Shown here piece after piece: positions 45,720 through 54,545 of a stretch of 64,000 nt of DNA. The position numbers and the translations under genes were made by a program. The notes beneath the pieces were generated by a model. The model was not told where the DNA came from and made no database searches. It saw only the letters and a list, made by a program, of their open reading frames with translations. The stretch's first letter is position 1, and each line of letters begins with the position of its first letter. The DNA is from Rarobacter faecitabidus (GTDB lineage: Bacteria; Actinomycetota; Actinomycetes; Actinomycetales; Cellulomonadaceae), in assembly GCF_006716265.1 (NCBI RefSeq), contig NZ_VFOS01000001.1, forward strand, positions 1,426,001 through 1,490,000, in the 5' to 3' direction.

Positions 45720-46375
45720 CTCCAGACCGGCAACCTCAGCAACGAGCGTACCGGGCTTTCCTCTTACACGGCTGTGTCTCCAACGACCAATACATATGAC
45801 TCGGCGAGTGGTTTGCTCACCTAGATCACACGGGCATCGAGGCATCGGGTGGCGTGGTTCAGAGGGGATGCGGCTGTGGGGTAGGCAGACCAGTTATATC
45901 GACAGGGATGACTTCTTAAGGACAACGACTTATCCCACGGCTGGACAGTTCGCTTCGGTTGCGGACCCGTACGACAGCTTCACCGAACACAGAGGTCTTG
46001 TGACGTCCAAGAACATTTCCGGCTCTGGCCAGTTCAACTCGACCTACGACGCAGGCGGACGCCCAATGATCCAGAACTTTGCGACGATGCGCATCCGCAC
46101 AAACTCCAATGACCGTGCCGGCCAAACAACTGGCATCACATATCCCTCATCCGTTGGGACTCTCGCATCACGGAAAACCGGCTACGACATTCAAGAAGAA
46201 TCTCAGTCCAATCTGGTCCCAATGCCCCGGGCGAGACGCGTCAGCAGACATTGACATATGAAGAAGTAGATCGACTGACTTCCGTAGATGACACCTGTGA
46301 TAGCCCACGGACTGTAAGATCGTAAGGATTCGACTTCAACGGCAATCGTACCTGCGCTCTCCAACCAAGGAGCCG
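45720..46375 (+). pseudogene. Decayed RHS/YD-repeat protein gene
   Basis: RHS-like peptide fragments appear in order but in different frames and with stops. LQTGNLSNERTGLSSYTA..NTYDSASGLLT (45720-45824) ends at TAG. FNSTYDAGGRPM and NDRAGQTTGITYPSS lie in the frame around 46030-46160. LTYEEVDRLTSV, a stop, then GFDFNGNRT lie at about 46250-46350. Such Tyr-Asp and FNGNR motifs are typical of RHS/YD repeat shells of polymorphic toxins. Several frameshifts and stops show it is nonfunctional. It lies in an accessory patch next to ssrA. Confidence 0.72.
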
Positions 46376-46431
46376 ACAGCGGCTGTCATTAGTCAAAATA
46401 ATCCAACGACATAGACAATGGAGGCCGTATC

Positions 46432-46947
46432 GTGAATCCTCTCCTTCGATTACTCGTGCTGTGCTCTCTCCTACTCCTCGGAGGCTGTTTCGTTGCGGAG
46501 CCTCGCCAAGCAGATGGATATGTGATTTCTTTTGCGAAGCCCACAAACGACGAATCACAAATCTTGATACAGAATAATTGCGAGAGCGGTTACCAAATAA
46601 CGAAAATAGAGATTGGCCACGGGAAAGACTTCAACGATAAGAACCCAACCTTATTGAAACTCACCAAGGCACCCTTGGGATTGCTGGAAATACCATTTAC
46701 TAATTTGCCGTCGTATGTGACGATTGACTCAGCTGGATCAATGCCTCTACCGCCCACCCTTCCCTTTTACGTTCAGACCTATGTCAGGGATTCAGAGACG
46801 GAGGACTCATACATTTCTAGTTCGATCTTCTTCGAAAGCACCCCTCAAGAAGGGAAAGCCATCATCCTTGATTATTCGTCTGGCTCCTTCAAGCAGATAC
46901 CTATACGTAGTGTCGATTTGCCCGGCGGTATATGCTCTCAGCGCTAA
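46432..46947 (+). CDS. Putative lipoprotein in the accessory patch
   Basis: The 171-residue protein has a lipobox signal (LVLCSLLLLGGC, Cys about 19), so it is probably membrane anchored. The mature part is beta-rich with no family I recognise. GGAGG lies seven bases before the GTG start. Base composition is clearly more AT-rich than its neighbours, which suggests transfer. Because it lies just downstream of an RHS remnant, it could be an orphan immunity protein, but nothing proves that. Confidence 0.68.
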   Translation: MNPLLRLLVLCSLLLLGGCFVAEPRQADGYVISFAKPTNDESQILIQNNCESGYQITKIEIGHGKDFNDKNPTLLKLTKAPLGLLEIPFTNLPSYVTIDSAGSMPLPPTLPFYVQTYVRDSETEDSYISSSIFFESTPQEGKAIILDYSSGSFKQIPIRSVDLPGGICSQR

Positions 46948-46971
46948 TTCTCACGGAAGGGCTGATGGGGT

Positions 46972-47166
46972 CTATGCCCTGTAGTCCAGCGTGAACCGTC
47001 TGTAAGTCTCGTGGTGGCGAAGGGCACACTCTGGGAAGATAAGACCACACACATTCTGCGCAAGACAGTGGCAACACTCGTGGCCCGCACCACCTACGAT
47101 GCCGCACAACTCGTTAGGCCATTCCAACGACGAAACACCCAGCGTCACTGTGTTGCAAAACAGCAT
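46972..47166 (-). CDS. Possible small Cys-rich ORF with an HExxH-like motif
   Basis: This 64-residue frame on the minus strand contains NELCGIVGGAGHECCHCLAQNVC. A stop codon directly precedes its ATG and no ribosome site is seen. It could be a fragment of a toxin C-terminus in the decayed accessory patch, or a chance ORF. Overlapping frames on the plus strand run into the tmRNA gene and look spurious. Confidence 0.22.
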   Translation of the reverse strand: MLFCNTVTLGVSSLEWPNELCGIVGGAGHECCHCLAQNVCGLIFPECALRHHETYRRFTLDYRA

Positions 47167-47232
47167 TCAATCCCTGATGTTCGGGCATCCTTGGCTAACT
47201 CGGACGATGAATTATCGTGTGGTTTCCGTGGG

Positions 47233-47277
47233 GAAGGGCCCCCAACCTGCAACGCTTTCGCAGGTCAGAGGCCCTTC
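47233..47277 (-). terminator. Hairpin after ssrA
   Basis: Reading the minus strand, GAAGGGCC and GACCTGC pair with GCAGGT and GGCCCTTC around a small loop, 10 bases beyond the tmRNA 3' end. No strong T run follows. Confidence 0.65.
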
Positions 47278-47287
47278 TTAGTACTAA

Positions 47288-47660
47288 TGGTGGAGGTGCG
47301 GGGAATCGAACCCCGGTCCGGTGACGGTCACCCACGAATTCTCCGGGTGCAGTCTGCTGACGATTTTCTCAGCCCCAACGCTCACGCAGACAAGACGTTG
47401 ACAGGCTCAGTCGGCTAAGAGTCCCGCCCGCCCCACCGACGAGGACGGACAGCAGTGGCTTCCTAGATGACGCCAGGATCCGGAGCAGAAGCAACCCCGG
47501 GCTGACGGACTTCCTATGCGCTCGCTATCAGGCAGCGAGGGCGAAGTCGGTGCGCTTGGAATCGGCACCTATTGGTTTGCAGACATCGTTAACGAGATAA
47601 GCCTGCATCCTCGACCCGCTTCGCGTGGAATCACGACCACCGTCGAAACCGATCACCCCC
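47288..47660 (-). ncRNA. ssrA: tmRNA (transfer-messenger RNA)
   Basis: The 373-nt RNA starts GGGGGTGATCGGTTTCGACG at 47660 and ends with a T-arm and CGCACCTCCACCA at 47288, with CCA encoded. GGGGGUG pairs with CACCUCC in the acceptor stem. The tag reading frame (47566-47528) encodes ADSKRTDFALAA and a UGA stop. The gene follows smpB on the same strand, as expected for the trans-translation pair. The coding patch after its 3' end is accessory in nature. Confidence 0.97.
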
Positions 47661-47749
47661 GTGTTCAGTTGTCAAAGCCCCGCGAGCGGGGTTCGTCCAG
47701 TCTATCCTTTCAACAGCCCGGGTGTCGCCAGTATTTCCGGCCGCGCAGA

Positions 47750-48271
47750 TCAGCCGAGTTCGCGGTAGCGCATCGAGCGGCGCGCCTCGAGATTGTCCTG
47801 CCGCTCGCGCAGAGTCTGGCGCTTGTCCCACTCCTGCTTACCGCGGGCGACCGCGATCTCCACCTTTACGCGGCCGTCCAGGAAATAGAGCGAGAGCGGC
47901 ACGATCGTGAAGCCCTTCTCCCGCGTGCGCTGATCGAGTCGGTCGATCTCGGTACGGTGCAGCAGCAGTTTGCGCTTCCGGCGCGGGGCGTGGTTGGTCC
48001 AGGTGCCCTGGGCATATTCCGAGATGTGCGCCGCCTCGAGCCACGCCTCACCGCGATCGATGGCTACGTACGCGTCGATCAGGGATGCCCGTCCGGCACG
48101 CAGCGCCTTGACTTCGGTGCCGGTCAGCACGACGCCCGCCTCGAGCACGTCGTCGATCGCGTAGTCGTGACGTGCGCGCTTGTTCGATGCGATCAGCGTC
48201 TTCTTCGGAACTCGCTCCGGGGTCTTCTTGGACGGGGTCGAGCCCACGTTGTACATACGGTTCTTCGCCAC
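47750..48271 (-). CDS. smpB: SsrA-binding protein SmpB
   Basis: The 173-residue protein has the SmpB OB-fold motifs [52 protein letters not shown] and [12 protein letters not shown], with a basic C-terminal tail. It carries tmRNA to stalled ribosomes. AGGAGG lies six bases before the GTG at 48271, so the ATG at 48286 is rejected. Confidence 0.96.
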   Translation of the reverse strand: MAKNRMYNVGSTPSKKTPERVPKKTLIASNKRARHDYAIDDVLEAGVVLTGTEVKALRAGRASLIDAYVAIDRGEAWLEAAHISEYAQGTWTNHAPRRKRKLLLHRTEIDRLDQRTREKGFTIVPLSLYFLDGRVKVEIAVARGKQEWDKRQTLRERQDNLEARRSMRYRELG

Positions 48272-48380
48272 GGCTGTCCTCCTCATCCATTCGACTCGTG
48301 ACCGGCAATCAAGCCTACTTCAGGTGAACCTCGCGCTCACGCGATTTATGGACGAGACCTCCGCCGCCCTCCCGAACCGA

Positions 48381-49784
48381 TCAGAGGCGGGTCATGGGGT
48401 CCACGGTCGAACCGTTCACGTAGACCTCGAAGTGCAGGTGGCACGCGGTGACCGTCCCGGTGGCCCCGGCATAGCCCACCAGGTCGCCCTTCTTCACGCT
48501 CTGGCCGGAGTGAACCGCGAATCGCGAGAGGTGGTTGTAACTCGTCATGAGGTTGGCCCCGTCGACGGTGCCGTGATTGATCATGACCTGGTTTCCGAAG
48601 CCGGCCCGCATGTAGGCCCATTCGACGGTTCCCTTGCCCGCTGCGTAGATGGGAGTCCCGCAGTAGGCACGGAAGTCCGTGCCGGCGTGCAGCCGCCAGT
48701 AGTGAAGAACGGGGTGATAGCGAAGCCCGTAACTCGACGTGATGTGTGGGTTGGCCGTGGGGTATCCGAGGAATCCGCGGCCCTTCGCCCCGGTGGAGGT
48801 GCCGCCGCCCGACGAGGAACCGCCTCCACTAGTGGTGCCGTTCTGCTTCCGCTCCCGCTCGAGCCGCTCGCGCTCCTTGCGCTGCGCCTCCTCGCGTTCC
48901 TTCTTGATGCGGTCGCGCTCGGCCTTGGTCAGGCCGATGAGCTTCTGGATGTCGTCGGTCAGCGAATCCTGCTCCGCGACGAGTTCTGCCTGGCGATCCA
49001 GTTCAGCCTGCTTGCGGGCCTCGATCTGGTTCGCGGCCTTAGTCTGGGTCGATTCGAGGCTCTCGAGCTTGTCCTTGGCTGCCTTTGCCGCGTCGGCTGC
49101 GGTCTTGGTGGTGACGACGTTCTCGGCCGCCTGCTCCTGCAGGGCGGAAATCGCTTCCTCGGTCGCGTCCAGGCGCACCTGCATGTTGGTGGCGATGGCG
49201 TTCGCCTCCCGCAGCGCCCGCATCGCATCCGCCTCGGTTCGCAGCGCGGTCTGGGAAAGGTTGTAGTCGGCCATGACCTGGGAGAAATCGGAGGCACCGA
49301 CCATGATCTCCACGGAGGTGACCTTGAAATTGCCCGCGGCATAGTCGCGAGCCATCTGGGCGATCCCCCGGCGCGCGCGCTCAGTGTTCTCCTCGTTCTC
49401 GGTGATCTTCGTCGCGATCGACGTCCGCTCCTCACGGGCGTTGGCCAATCGTCCCTTGATGGTGTCGGCTTCGCGCTGCGCGACCTCGTATTCGCCGTTC
49501 GCCTTCTCGAGTTCTGCCTTGGCCACCGGGATCTGGGCGCGCGTATCTTCCAGCTCCTCGTAGGCCTTAGCCAGTTCGGCGTCCGAGTGCTCCAGGTCCT
49601 CCATCACCGAGGACAGTTGCGACTTGGTCGTCTTGGCGTTGGTACGCGCTTTCGACAGTTTCGCCTCGAGGTCCGCGAGATCGTCGGCGTGCGCGCCAGT
49701 CACCGCGGTAGCGGCGAGGAGTGCGCCCACTACGAGCGCCGAAGCCGCCTTGGAGATCCGGGATAGAAACCTAGTTGATGGCAT
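48381..49784 (-). CDS. M23 metallopeptidase with coiled coil (FtsEX-linked)
   Basis: The 467-residue secreted protein has a signal peptide (ALVVGALLAATAVTGAHA, to about residue 33), a long coiled coil (about 35-330, Glu/Lys/Ala heptads), a Gly/Ser linker and a C-terminal M23/LytM domain (LHAGTDFRAYCGTPIYAA and CHLHFEVYVNG, zinc ligands His/Asp/His). It is the likely peptidoglycan hydrolase controlled by FtsEX; the gene starts five bases after ftsX ends. Similar ORFs near FtsEX in other bacteria are EnvC- or RipC-like. Confidence 0.9.
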   Translation of the reverse strand: MPSTRFLSRISKAASALVVGALLAATAVTGAHADDLADLEAKLSKARTNAKTTKSQLSSVMEDLEHSDAELAKAYEELEDTRAQIPVAKAELEKANGEYEVAQREADTIKGRLANAREERTSIATKITENEENTERARRGIAQMARDYAAGNFKVTSVEIMVGASDFSQVMADYNLSQTALRTEADAMRALREANAIATNMQVRLDATEEAISALQEQAAENVVTTKTAADAAKAAKDKLESLESTQTKAANQIEARKQAELDRQAELVAEQDSLTDDIQKLIGLTKAERDRIKKEREEAQRKERERLERERKQNGTTSGGGSSSGGGTSTGAKGRGFLGYPTANPHITSSYGLRYHPVLHYWRLHAGTDFRAYCGTPIYAAGKGTVEWAYMRAGFGNQVMINHGTVDGANLMTSYNHLSRFAVHSGQSVKKGDLVGYAGATGTVTACHLHFEVYVNGSTVDPMTRL

Positions 49785-49789
49785 GGTGA

Positions 49790-50704
49790 TCAGACCTTGA
49801 GGAACTTCCGAAGCGTCAGCGCGGACGCGACCATCGCCAGAGCGACTGCGACCACGACGAGGTAGGGGGCGATCGCCCATACCTCGGAAACGGTGATGAC
49901 CGGCACCCACTGAAGCGAACTGGACTGGGCTGCTCGTCCAAGATAACGAACCGCGCCCCACAGCGTGGCCAGCGACAAGGCGCTGCCCACGAGCGCCGCT
50001 ATCGCGCCTTCCAGCATGAAGGGAAGCCGAATGATGAAGTTCGAGGCGCCCACGAGCCGCATTATGCCCGTCTCACGGCGACGGCTCAGCGCCGACAGGC
50101 GGATCGTCGTTGTAATGAGCAGGACCGCCGCGAGCAGCATGACGGCCGCCAGTCCGGCCGCAACGAAGGTGGCGCCATTGAGTACCCGGAAGATGGGTTC
50201 GAGCACCTGGCGTTGGTCCTGGACCTCCTCGACGCCCGGCCGGCCAGTAAGGACGTCCGCGATGACCTGGTAGTTCTGCGGATCGACGAGTTTGATGCGG
50301 AACGAGGCGTTCATGTCGTCCTCGGTGACCTGCGACAGCAGCCATTGCCCCTCGAAGCGATCCGAGAAGGAGGCCCAGGCATCGGCCTTGGACTCGAACG
50401 TGAACGTCTCGATCTCGGGGGCGAGTTCCGGCGACTTCAGGAGGCCCTCGATCTCGGCGATCTGCTCGGTCGTGGCCTCCCCCGACGCGCATACGGGCTT
50501 GGCCGAATTCGTGGGACACAGCAGAACCGACACTTCGACCTTGCCGTACCAGTCGTCCTTGAACTTGCCCACCTGGGCCTGGATGAGCGCGGCGGAACCG
50601 ATGAACGTCAGGGAGACAAACGTGACGATGATGACCGCGATCGTCATCGACAGGTTGCGGCGCAGGCCGATCCAGATTTCGGACGCGATGAACTGAAAAC
50701 GCAC
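49790..50704 (-). CDS. ftsX: Cell division membrane protein FtsX
   Basis: The 304-residue protein has one N-terminal helix, a large extracellular loop (about 50-165) and three C-terminal helices, including RRRETGIMRLVGASNFIIRLPFMLEGAIAALVGSALS. It is the permease-like partner of FtsE that transmits ATP hydrolysis to a cell-wall hydrolase. GGAG lies eight bases before the GTG start. Confidence 0.95.
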   Translation of the reverse strand: MRFQFIASEIWIGLRRNLSMTIAVIIVTFVSLTFIGSAALIQAQVGKFKDDWYGKVEVSVLLCPTNSAKPVCASGEATTEQIAEIEGLLKSPELAPEIETFTFESKADAWASFSDRFEGQWLLSQVTEDDMNASFRIKLVDPQNYQVIADVLTGRPGVEEVQDQRQVLEPIFRVLNGATFVAAGLAAVMLLAAVLLITTTIRLSALSRRRETGIMRLVGASNFIIRLPFMLEGAIAALVGSALSLATLWGAVRYLGRAAQSSSLQWVPVITVSEVWAIAPYLVVVAVALAMVASALTLRKFLKV

Positions 50705-50715
50705 AGTGATAACTC

Positions 50716-51405
50716 CTACCGCGAAGCGCCGTAGACGCCGCGGGATTGGTCTCGGATCAGGTCACCGGTTTCCAACTCGATGACGCGCTTGCGCATCTGG
50801 TCGACGATCTCGTCGTCGTGCGTCGCCATCACGATCGTCGTGCCGCTGCGGTTGATGCGGTCGAGGAGCCGCATGATGCCGAGCGAGGTCGTGGGGTCCA
50901 GGTTTCCCGTCGGCTCGTCCGCCAGCAGGATGGGTGGGCGGTTCACCATCGCCCGGGCGATGGCCACGCGCTGCTGCTCACCGCCGGAGAGTTCGTGCGG
51001 GCGGCGTTTCTCCTTGCCCGCGAGACCGACGAGTTCGAGCATCTCCGGCACCGTCGATCGGATCTGGTGCCGGGGCCGGCCCGTGACCTGCAATGCGAAG
51101 GCGACATTCTCGAACACCGTCTTGGTCGGCAGCAGCCGGAAGTCCTGGAAGACCGCGCCGATCTGGCGGCGCAGCGATGGCACCTTCCAGTTGGACAGCG
51201 TCGAGAGGTTGTGCCCTGCCACGAACATGGTGCCGGAGGTGGCACGCTCCTCGCGCAGCACCAGCCGCAGGAAGGTGGACTTCCCGGAGCCTGACGCACC
51301 CACGAGGAAGACGAATTCCTCCCGCTCGATCTCGAGGGAGATGTCATTGAGTGCGGGACGCGCACCGCGCGCATACACCTTGGTGACATTGTCGAATCGG
51401 ATCAC
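50716..51405 (-). CDS. ftsE: Cell division ATP-binding protein FtsE
   Basis: This 229-residue ABC ATPase has Walker [10 protein letters not shown], signature [15 protein letters not shown] and Walker [13 protein letters not shown], followed by ATHDDEIVD. FtsE works with FtsX at the division site. It begins [23 protein letters not shown], the common actinobacterial start, from GTG 51405. It ends 12 bases before ftsX. Confidence 0.96.
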   Translation of the reverse strand: MIRFDNVTKVYARGARPALNDISLEIEREEFVFLVGASGSGKSTFLRLVLREERATSGTMFVAGHNLSTLSNWKVPSLRRQIGAVFQDFRLLPTKTVFENVAFALQVTGRPRHQIRSTVPEMLELVGLAGKEKRRPHELSGGEQQRVAIARAMVNRPPILLADEPTGNLDPTTSLGIMRLLDRINRSGTTIVMATHDDEIVDQMRKRVIELETGDLIRDQSRGVYGASR

Positions 51406-51535
51406 TCGCAGAGGCCCCCTCAGGCTGGCATTCGATCGCGTGGAAAGGACGCGATAGGTGTTACCGAGCGTACGAGCGGTACCTGGGACCGGAGGGCTGA
51501 CACGCCGACCCGGGTCGATCCGGTGCCGGAGTGGG

Positions 51536-52651
51536 TTAGGCCTCGGCCCGCTCAGCGGAGCGGCGCCAGCGGATGCCCGCCTCGATGAAATCGTCGATAT
51601 CGCCGTCGAACACCGCCCCCGTGTTGCCCACTTCGTGCTCCGTTCGAAGATCCTTGACCATCTGATAGGGCTGCAGGACGTACGAGCGCATCTGGTCGCC
51701 CCAGGATGCCTTGATATCGCCGGCGAGTTCCTTCTTCTTGGCCCGTTCTTCCGCCTGGCGCTCGATCAGCAGCCGGGACTGGAGGACGCGGAGCGCCGCA
51801 GCACGGTTTTGAATCTGCGACTTCTCGTTCTGCATCGACACGACGATGCCGGTCGGGATGTGCGTCATGCGAACCGCCGAGTCGGTCGTGTTCACCGACT
51901 GGCCACCGGGACCCGACGAGCGGAACACATCCACCTTGATCTCCGACTCGGGGATCTCGATCGAGTCGGTCTGCTCGATGAGCGGAACGACCTCGACCGC
52001 GGCGAAAGATGTCTGCCTGCGCCCTTGGTTGTCGAACGGAGAGATGCGCACGAGGCGGTGGGTTCCCGCCTCGACCGAGAGCGTGCCGAACGCGTACGGG
52101 GCCTTGACCTCGAACGTCGCGGACTTCAATCCCGCTTCCTCGGCGTAGGACGTGTCCAAGACAGCCGTGGGATAGCCGTGGCGCTCGGCCCACCTCAGGT
52201 ACATGCGCAAAAGCATCTCGGCGAAATCCGCGGCATCGATTCCGCCCGCGCCGGAGCGGATGGTCACCACTGCCTCACGCGCGTCGTATTCACCGTTCAG
52301 GAGCGTGCGAACCTCGAGCGCGTCCAGGTCCTTGCGGATCACGGAGAGGTCCGACTCAGCCTCGGCGAGCGTATCTGCGTCGTCTTCCTCGGCGGCGAGT
52401 TCCACCAGTGCCTCAAGGTCGTCGATCCGGGACTCCATCGACGTAATGCGTTCCAGCTCCGTTTGGGTCTGCGAGAGCGCGGTCGTCACGGCCTGCGCCT
52501 TGTCCTGGTCGTCCCAGAGGTCGGGCGCAGCAGCCTGATCCGACAACTCGGCGATCCTGGCCCGCAGCGCATCGGGATCTGAAACCGCGGAGATTGACGC
52601 TAACGTCGAGCGCAGTTGCTCGATCTCTGTCGAAAAGTCTGTAGTGGCCAC
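51536..52651 (-). CDS. prfB: Peptide chain release factor 2
   Basis: The 371-residue RF2 has the stop-codon tripeptide SPF in [13 protein letters not shown] and the catalytic GGQ in [10 protein letters not shown]. It recognises UGA and UAA. The reading frame is continuous: no in-frame UGA near codon 25 is needed, so the programmed +1 frameshift of enterobacterial prfB is absent. GTG 52651 is chosen; TTG 52660 is possible. It heads the prfB-ftsEX-M23-smpB-ssrA string. Confidence 0.95.
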   Translation of the reverse strand: MATTDFSTEIEQLRSTLASISAVSDPDALRARIAELSDQAAAPDLWDDQDKAQAVTTALSQTQTELERITSMESRIDDLEALVELAAEEDDADTLAEAESDLSVIRKDLDALEVRTLLNGEYDAREAVVTIRSGAGGIDAADFAEMLLRMYLRWAERHGYPTAVLDTSYAEEAGLKSATFEVKAPYAFGTLSVEAGTHRLVRISPFDNQGRRQTSFAAVEVVPLIEQTDSIEIPESEIKVDVFRSSGPGGQSVNTTDSAVRMTHIPTGIVVSMQNEKSQIQNRAAALRVLQSRLLIERQAEERAKKKELAGDIKASWGDQMRSYVLQPYQMVKDLRTEHEVGNTGAVFDGDIDDFIEAGIRWRRSAERAEA

Positions 52652-52719
52652 AACCGTCAAGGCTACTTGACAACGCTGGGCGAAGATAACCGCGGCTCAG
52701 CGACTCGATGGCGCTCTAA

Positions 52720-53112
52720 CTTGAGGGAGTCTCCTCGCTATCGGCCACGGCAGAGACACTGTCGCTTAAGATCACCCCCGTCCTCGCGGGCTTCGCCTCC
52801 AAGTCGATCGTGACAGCTCCGACGGGCAAGGTCGCCAAGGCCAACGCCCAGGTCTCAATCGCCAAGAAGGCCAAGAAGGGTAAGGCCCAGGTCACCGTCA
52901 AGGCGGCCGGCATCAAGACCGTTACGGGCGTCGTGGCCATCACGATCGGCAAGAAGACCGTGACGGGGAAGCTGACCGCGAAGTCCAAGGGCAAGGTAAC
53001 TATCGCGCTCCCGAAGAAGCTCCAGGGCAGCAAGAAAGTCACCGTGACCTTCCGGGGCAACGCCCAGGTCAACAAAGCTACGAAGACTACCAAGGTGAAG
53101 ATCACCAAGTAG
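52720..53112 (+). pseudogene. 5'-truncated lysine-rich secreted-protein remnant
   Basis: The open frame begins after a stop at 52717 and has no signal peptide or good start; the first GTG is at 52810. It encodes one Ig-like lysine-rich module (AQVTVKAAGIKTVTGVVAITIGKK, ALPKKLQGSKKVTVTFRG) like those at the end of the GH81 glucanase. This looks like the last part of a larger exported protein whose 5' portion was lost. A terminator hairpin follows it. Confidence 0.55.
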
Positions 53113-53131
53113 GCGATGAGTAGCGCATCGT

Positions 53132-53171
53132 GAGGTGGGCCCGAGCGGATTCTTCCGTTCGGGCCCACCTC
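53132..53171. terminator. Strong hairpin terminator
   Basis: GAGGTGGGCCCGAGCGG pairs with CCGTTCGGGCCCACCTC with one wobble or mismatch around a six-base loop, between the truncated remnant and the convergent MarP gene. Confidence 0.75.
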
Positions 53172-53212
53172 ATGTATGTCTCGGGCCGATAGAGCACCCC
53201 CCCGACGTCGGC

Positions 53213-54388
53213 CTAGTCGGAGGTGCACCTGCCTGTGGCCACGGGCTCTCGCAGCGACCCCAGCGACTTGACGACGGGCCGCAATTCGTCCGCGGTGATC
53301 GCGTAGCCCAAACGCGGGGTATCGGCCGAACGTGCGAACACCATTCCCGCGACTTTCCCAGCCTGCGTGAGCAACGGACCGCCCGAGTTTCCTGGCTGGA
53401 TGTTCGCAGCGAGCGCGTACATCTGCCGCGGCGCGGCGGGCGTCCCGTTGACGTCGGTGAAAGGCACGTCCCCCACGTGCAGCACCTGGGCTCCCCCGAT
53501 CGTGAGCGGACCGCCGAACGGATACCCGGCGACGATGGCGTCATTCCCTTTCACAAGGTTGTCGACGAGTTGAAGCGCGGCGGGGCCCTCGTCCGCCAAC
53601 CGAATGACGGCGATGTCGGTCTCGTCGTCGAAGTACACGACCTCGCCATCGCTCGCGAACCCGCCGGGCGCCTGCACGACGGGGCTGGTGACCCCCGCCA
53701 CCACGTGCGCGTTCGTCATCACCATTCCGGGGCCGACCACAAAGCCGCTACCGGTCGAGGAGATGCCGCACGCGAGGGCGACCCCGGTGATGCGGGTCAC
53801 CGAACCTGCCGCCGCCCTGATCTCCGGGGTGCCGGTGTCGACGTCCGGGATTGTGGTGGGCTCTCCCACGCCGAAGACATCGCCGAGCCCAGCGAGTCCG
53901 GCGGGAAGCTCGAAATTGCGGATCCCGGCGATCGCTCGTTCCACGGGTGCCGGGATGAGGCCATTGATCGTGGTGACGATTTTGGACGAGGCCACCGCCG
54001 GAGCGATTCCCGGAACCCCGAGGGAAACGACGAGCGACGCGACCAGGCTGTATGCAATAGCGACCCCCGCCAGGGACACGAGGGCGCCGAGCACGCGATC
54101 CGTCAGCCGCAACGGCGTGGCGTCGACACCGCGGCGAATGACGAGTCCCGCATAGCCCCCGATTCGACCGCCGAGCACGGGGAGCAACACGGCGAGGAAT
54201 ACGATCACGGGCATTCGCCACTGGGCGGACGGGAGCAGGCCGGTGAGCCACGGCATGGAGAGCCAGGCGACGACGCCGCCGACCACCATCCCGGCGATGA
54301 GCCCGAGCGTAGCGGCGAGACCTCGGCGAATGCCGAACGCGATCGCGGCGAGCAGCCCGATCACGAGAAGGATGTCGAGTCCGCCCAT
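53213..54388 (-). CDS. marP: MarP-like membrane serine protease
   Basis: The 391-residue protein has four N-terminal membrane helices (CvpA-like, about 1-135) and a periplasmic trypsin-like domain with His in MTNAHVV, Asp in DDETDIAVIRL and Ser in QPGNSGGPLL. Mycobacterial MarP handles envelope and acid stress. It is one base after the stop of the 51-residue gene, in an operon led by the sortase. Confidence 0.9.
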   Translation of the reverse strand: MGGLDILLVIGLLAAIAFGIRRGLAATLGLIAGMVVGGVVAWLSMPWLTGLLPSAQWRMPVIVFLAVLLPVLGGRIGGYAGLVIRRGVDATPLRLTDRVLGALVSLAGVAIAYSLVASLVVSLGVPGIAPAVASSKIVTTINGLIPAPVERAIAGIRNFELPAGLAGLGDVFGVGEPTTIPDVDTGTPEIRAAAGSVTRITGVALACGISSTGSGFVVGPGMVMTNAHVVAGVTSPVVQAPGGFASDGEVVYFDDETDIAVIRLADEGPAALQLVDNLVKGNDAIVAGYPFGGPLTIGGAQVLHVGDVPFTDVNGTPAAPRQMYALAANIQPGNSGGPLLTQAGKVAGMVFARSADTPRLGYAITADELRPVVKSLGSLREPVATGRCTSD

Positions 54389-54389
54389 G

Positions 54390-54545
54390 TCAGTTCCCGA
54401 TCACCGGATTCTGTTCGATGCGGTCGCTGATCCACGGATAGCCCCAGTTCAGGAGCGCGTAGGCGACAGCCGTGATGATGATCGCCGCCTCGATGAGTTT
54501 CAGCCAGGTCGGGCCGGGCAGGATGCGCCACAGGAATCCGTACAT
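54390..54545 (-). CDS. Small conserved membrane protein
   Basis: This 51-residue protein (MYGFLWRILPGPTWLK start, one membrane helix at about 17-36, then LNWGYPWISDRIEQNP) overlaps the sortase stop (TAATG) and lies one base before marP. Its family has no assigned role as far as I know; it is typically found beside class E sortases in actinobacteria. Its tight coupling suggests a membrane partner of sortase or MarP. Confidence 0.78.
   Translation of the reverse strand: MYGFLWRILPGPTWLKLIEAAIIITAVAYALLNWGYPWISDRIEQNPVIGN

Noticed and set aside
45583-46254. A single 223-codon gene in the patch after the KaiC-fusion gene.
   Set aside because: The frame mixes nonsense sequence with RHS-like pieces and overlaps the divergent start region; the homologous fragments change frame, so it is treated as a pseudogene.
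47011-47418. A 135-codon plus-strand frame running into ssrA.
   Set aside because: It crosses the 3' half of the tmRNA on the opposite strand and ends with the VEVRGIEPRSG-type peptide that spurious frames over tRNA-like T-arms produce.
51536-52651. A programmed +1 frameshift in prfB.
   Set aside because: The frame is continuous from the start and no in-frame UGA occurs near codon 25.
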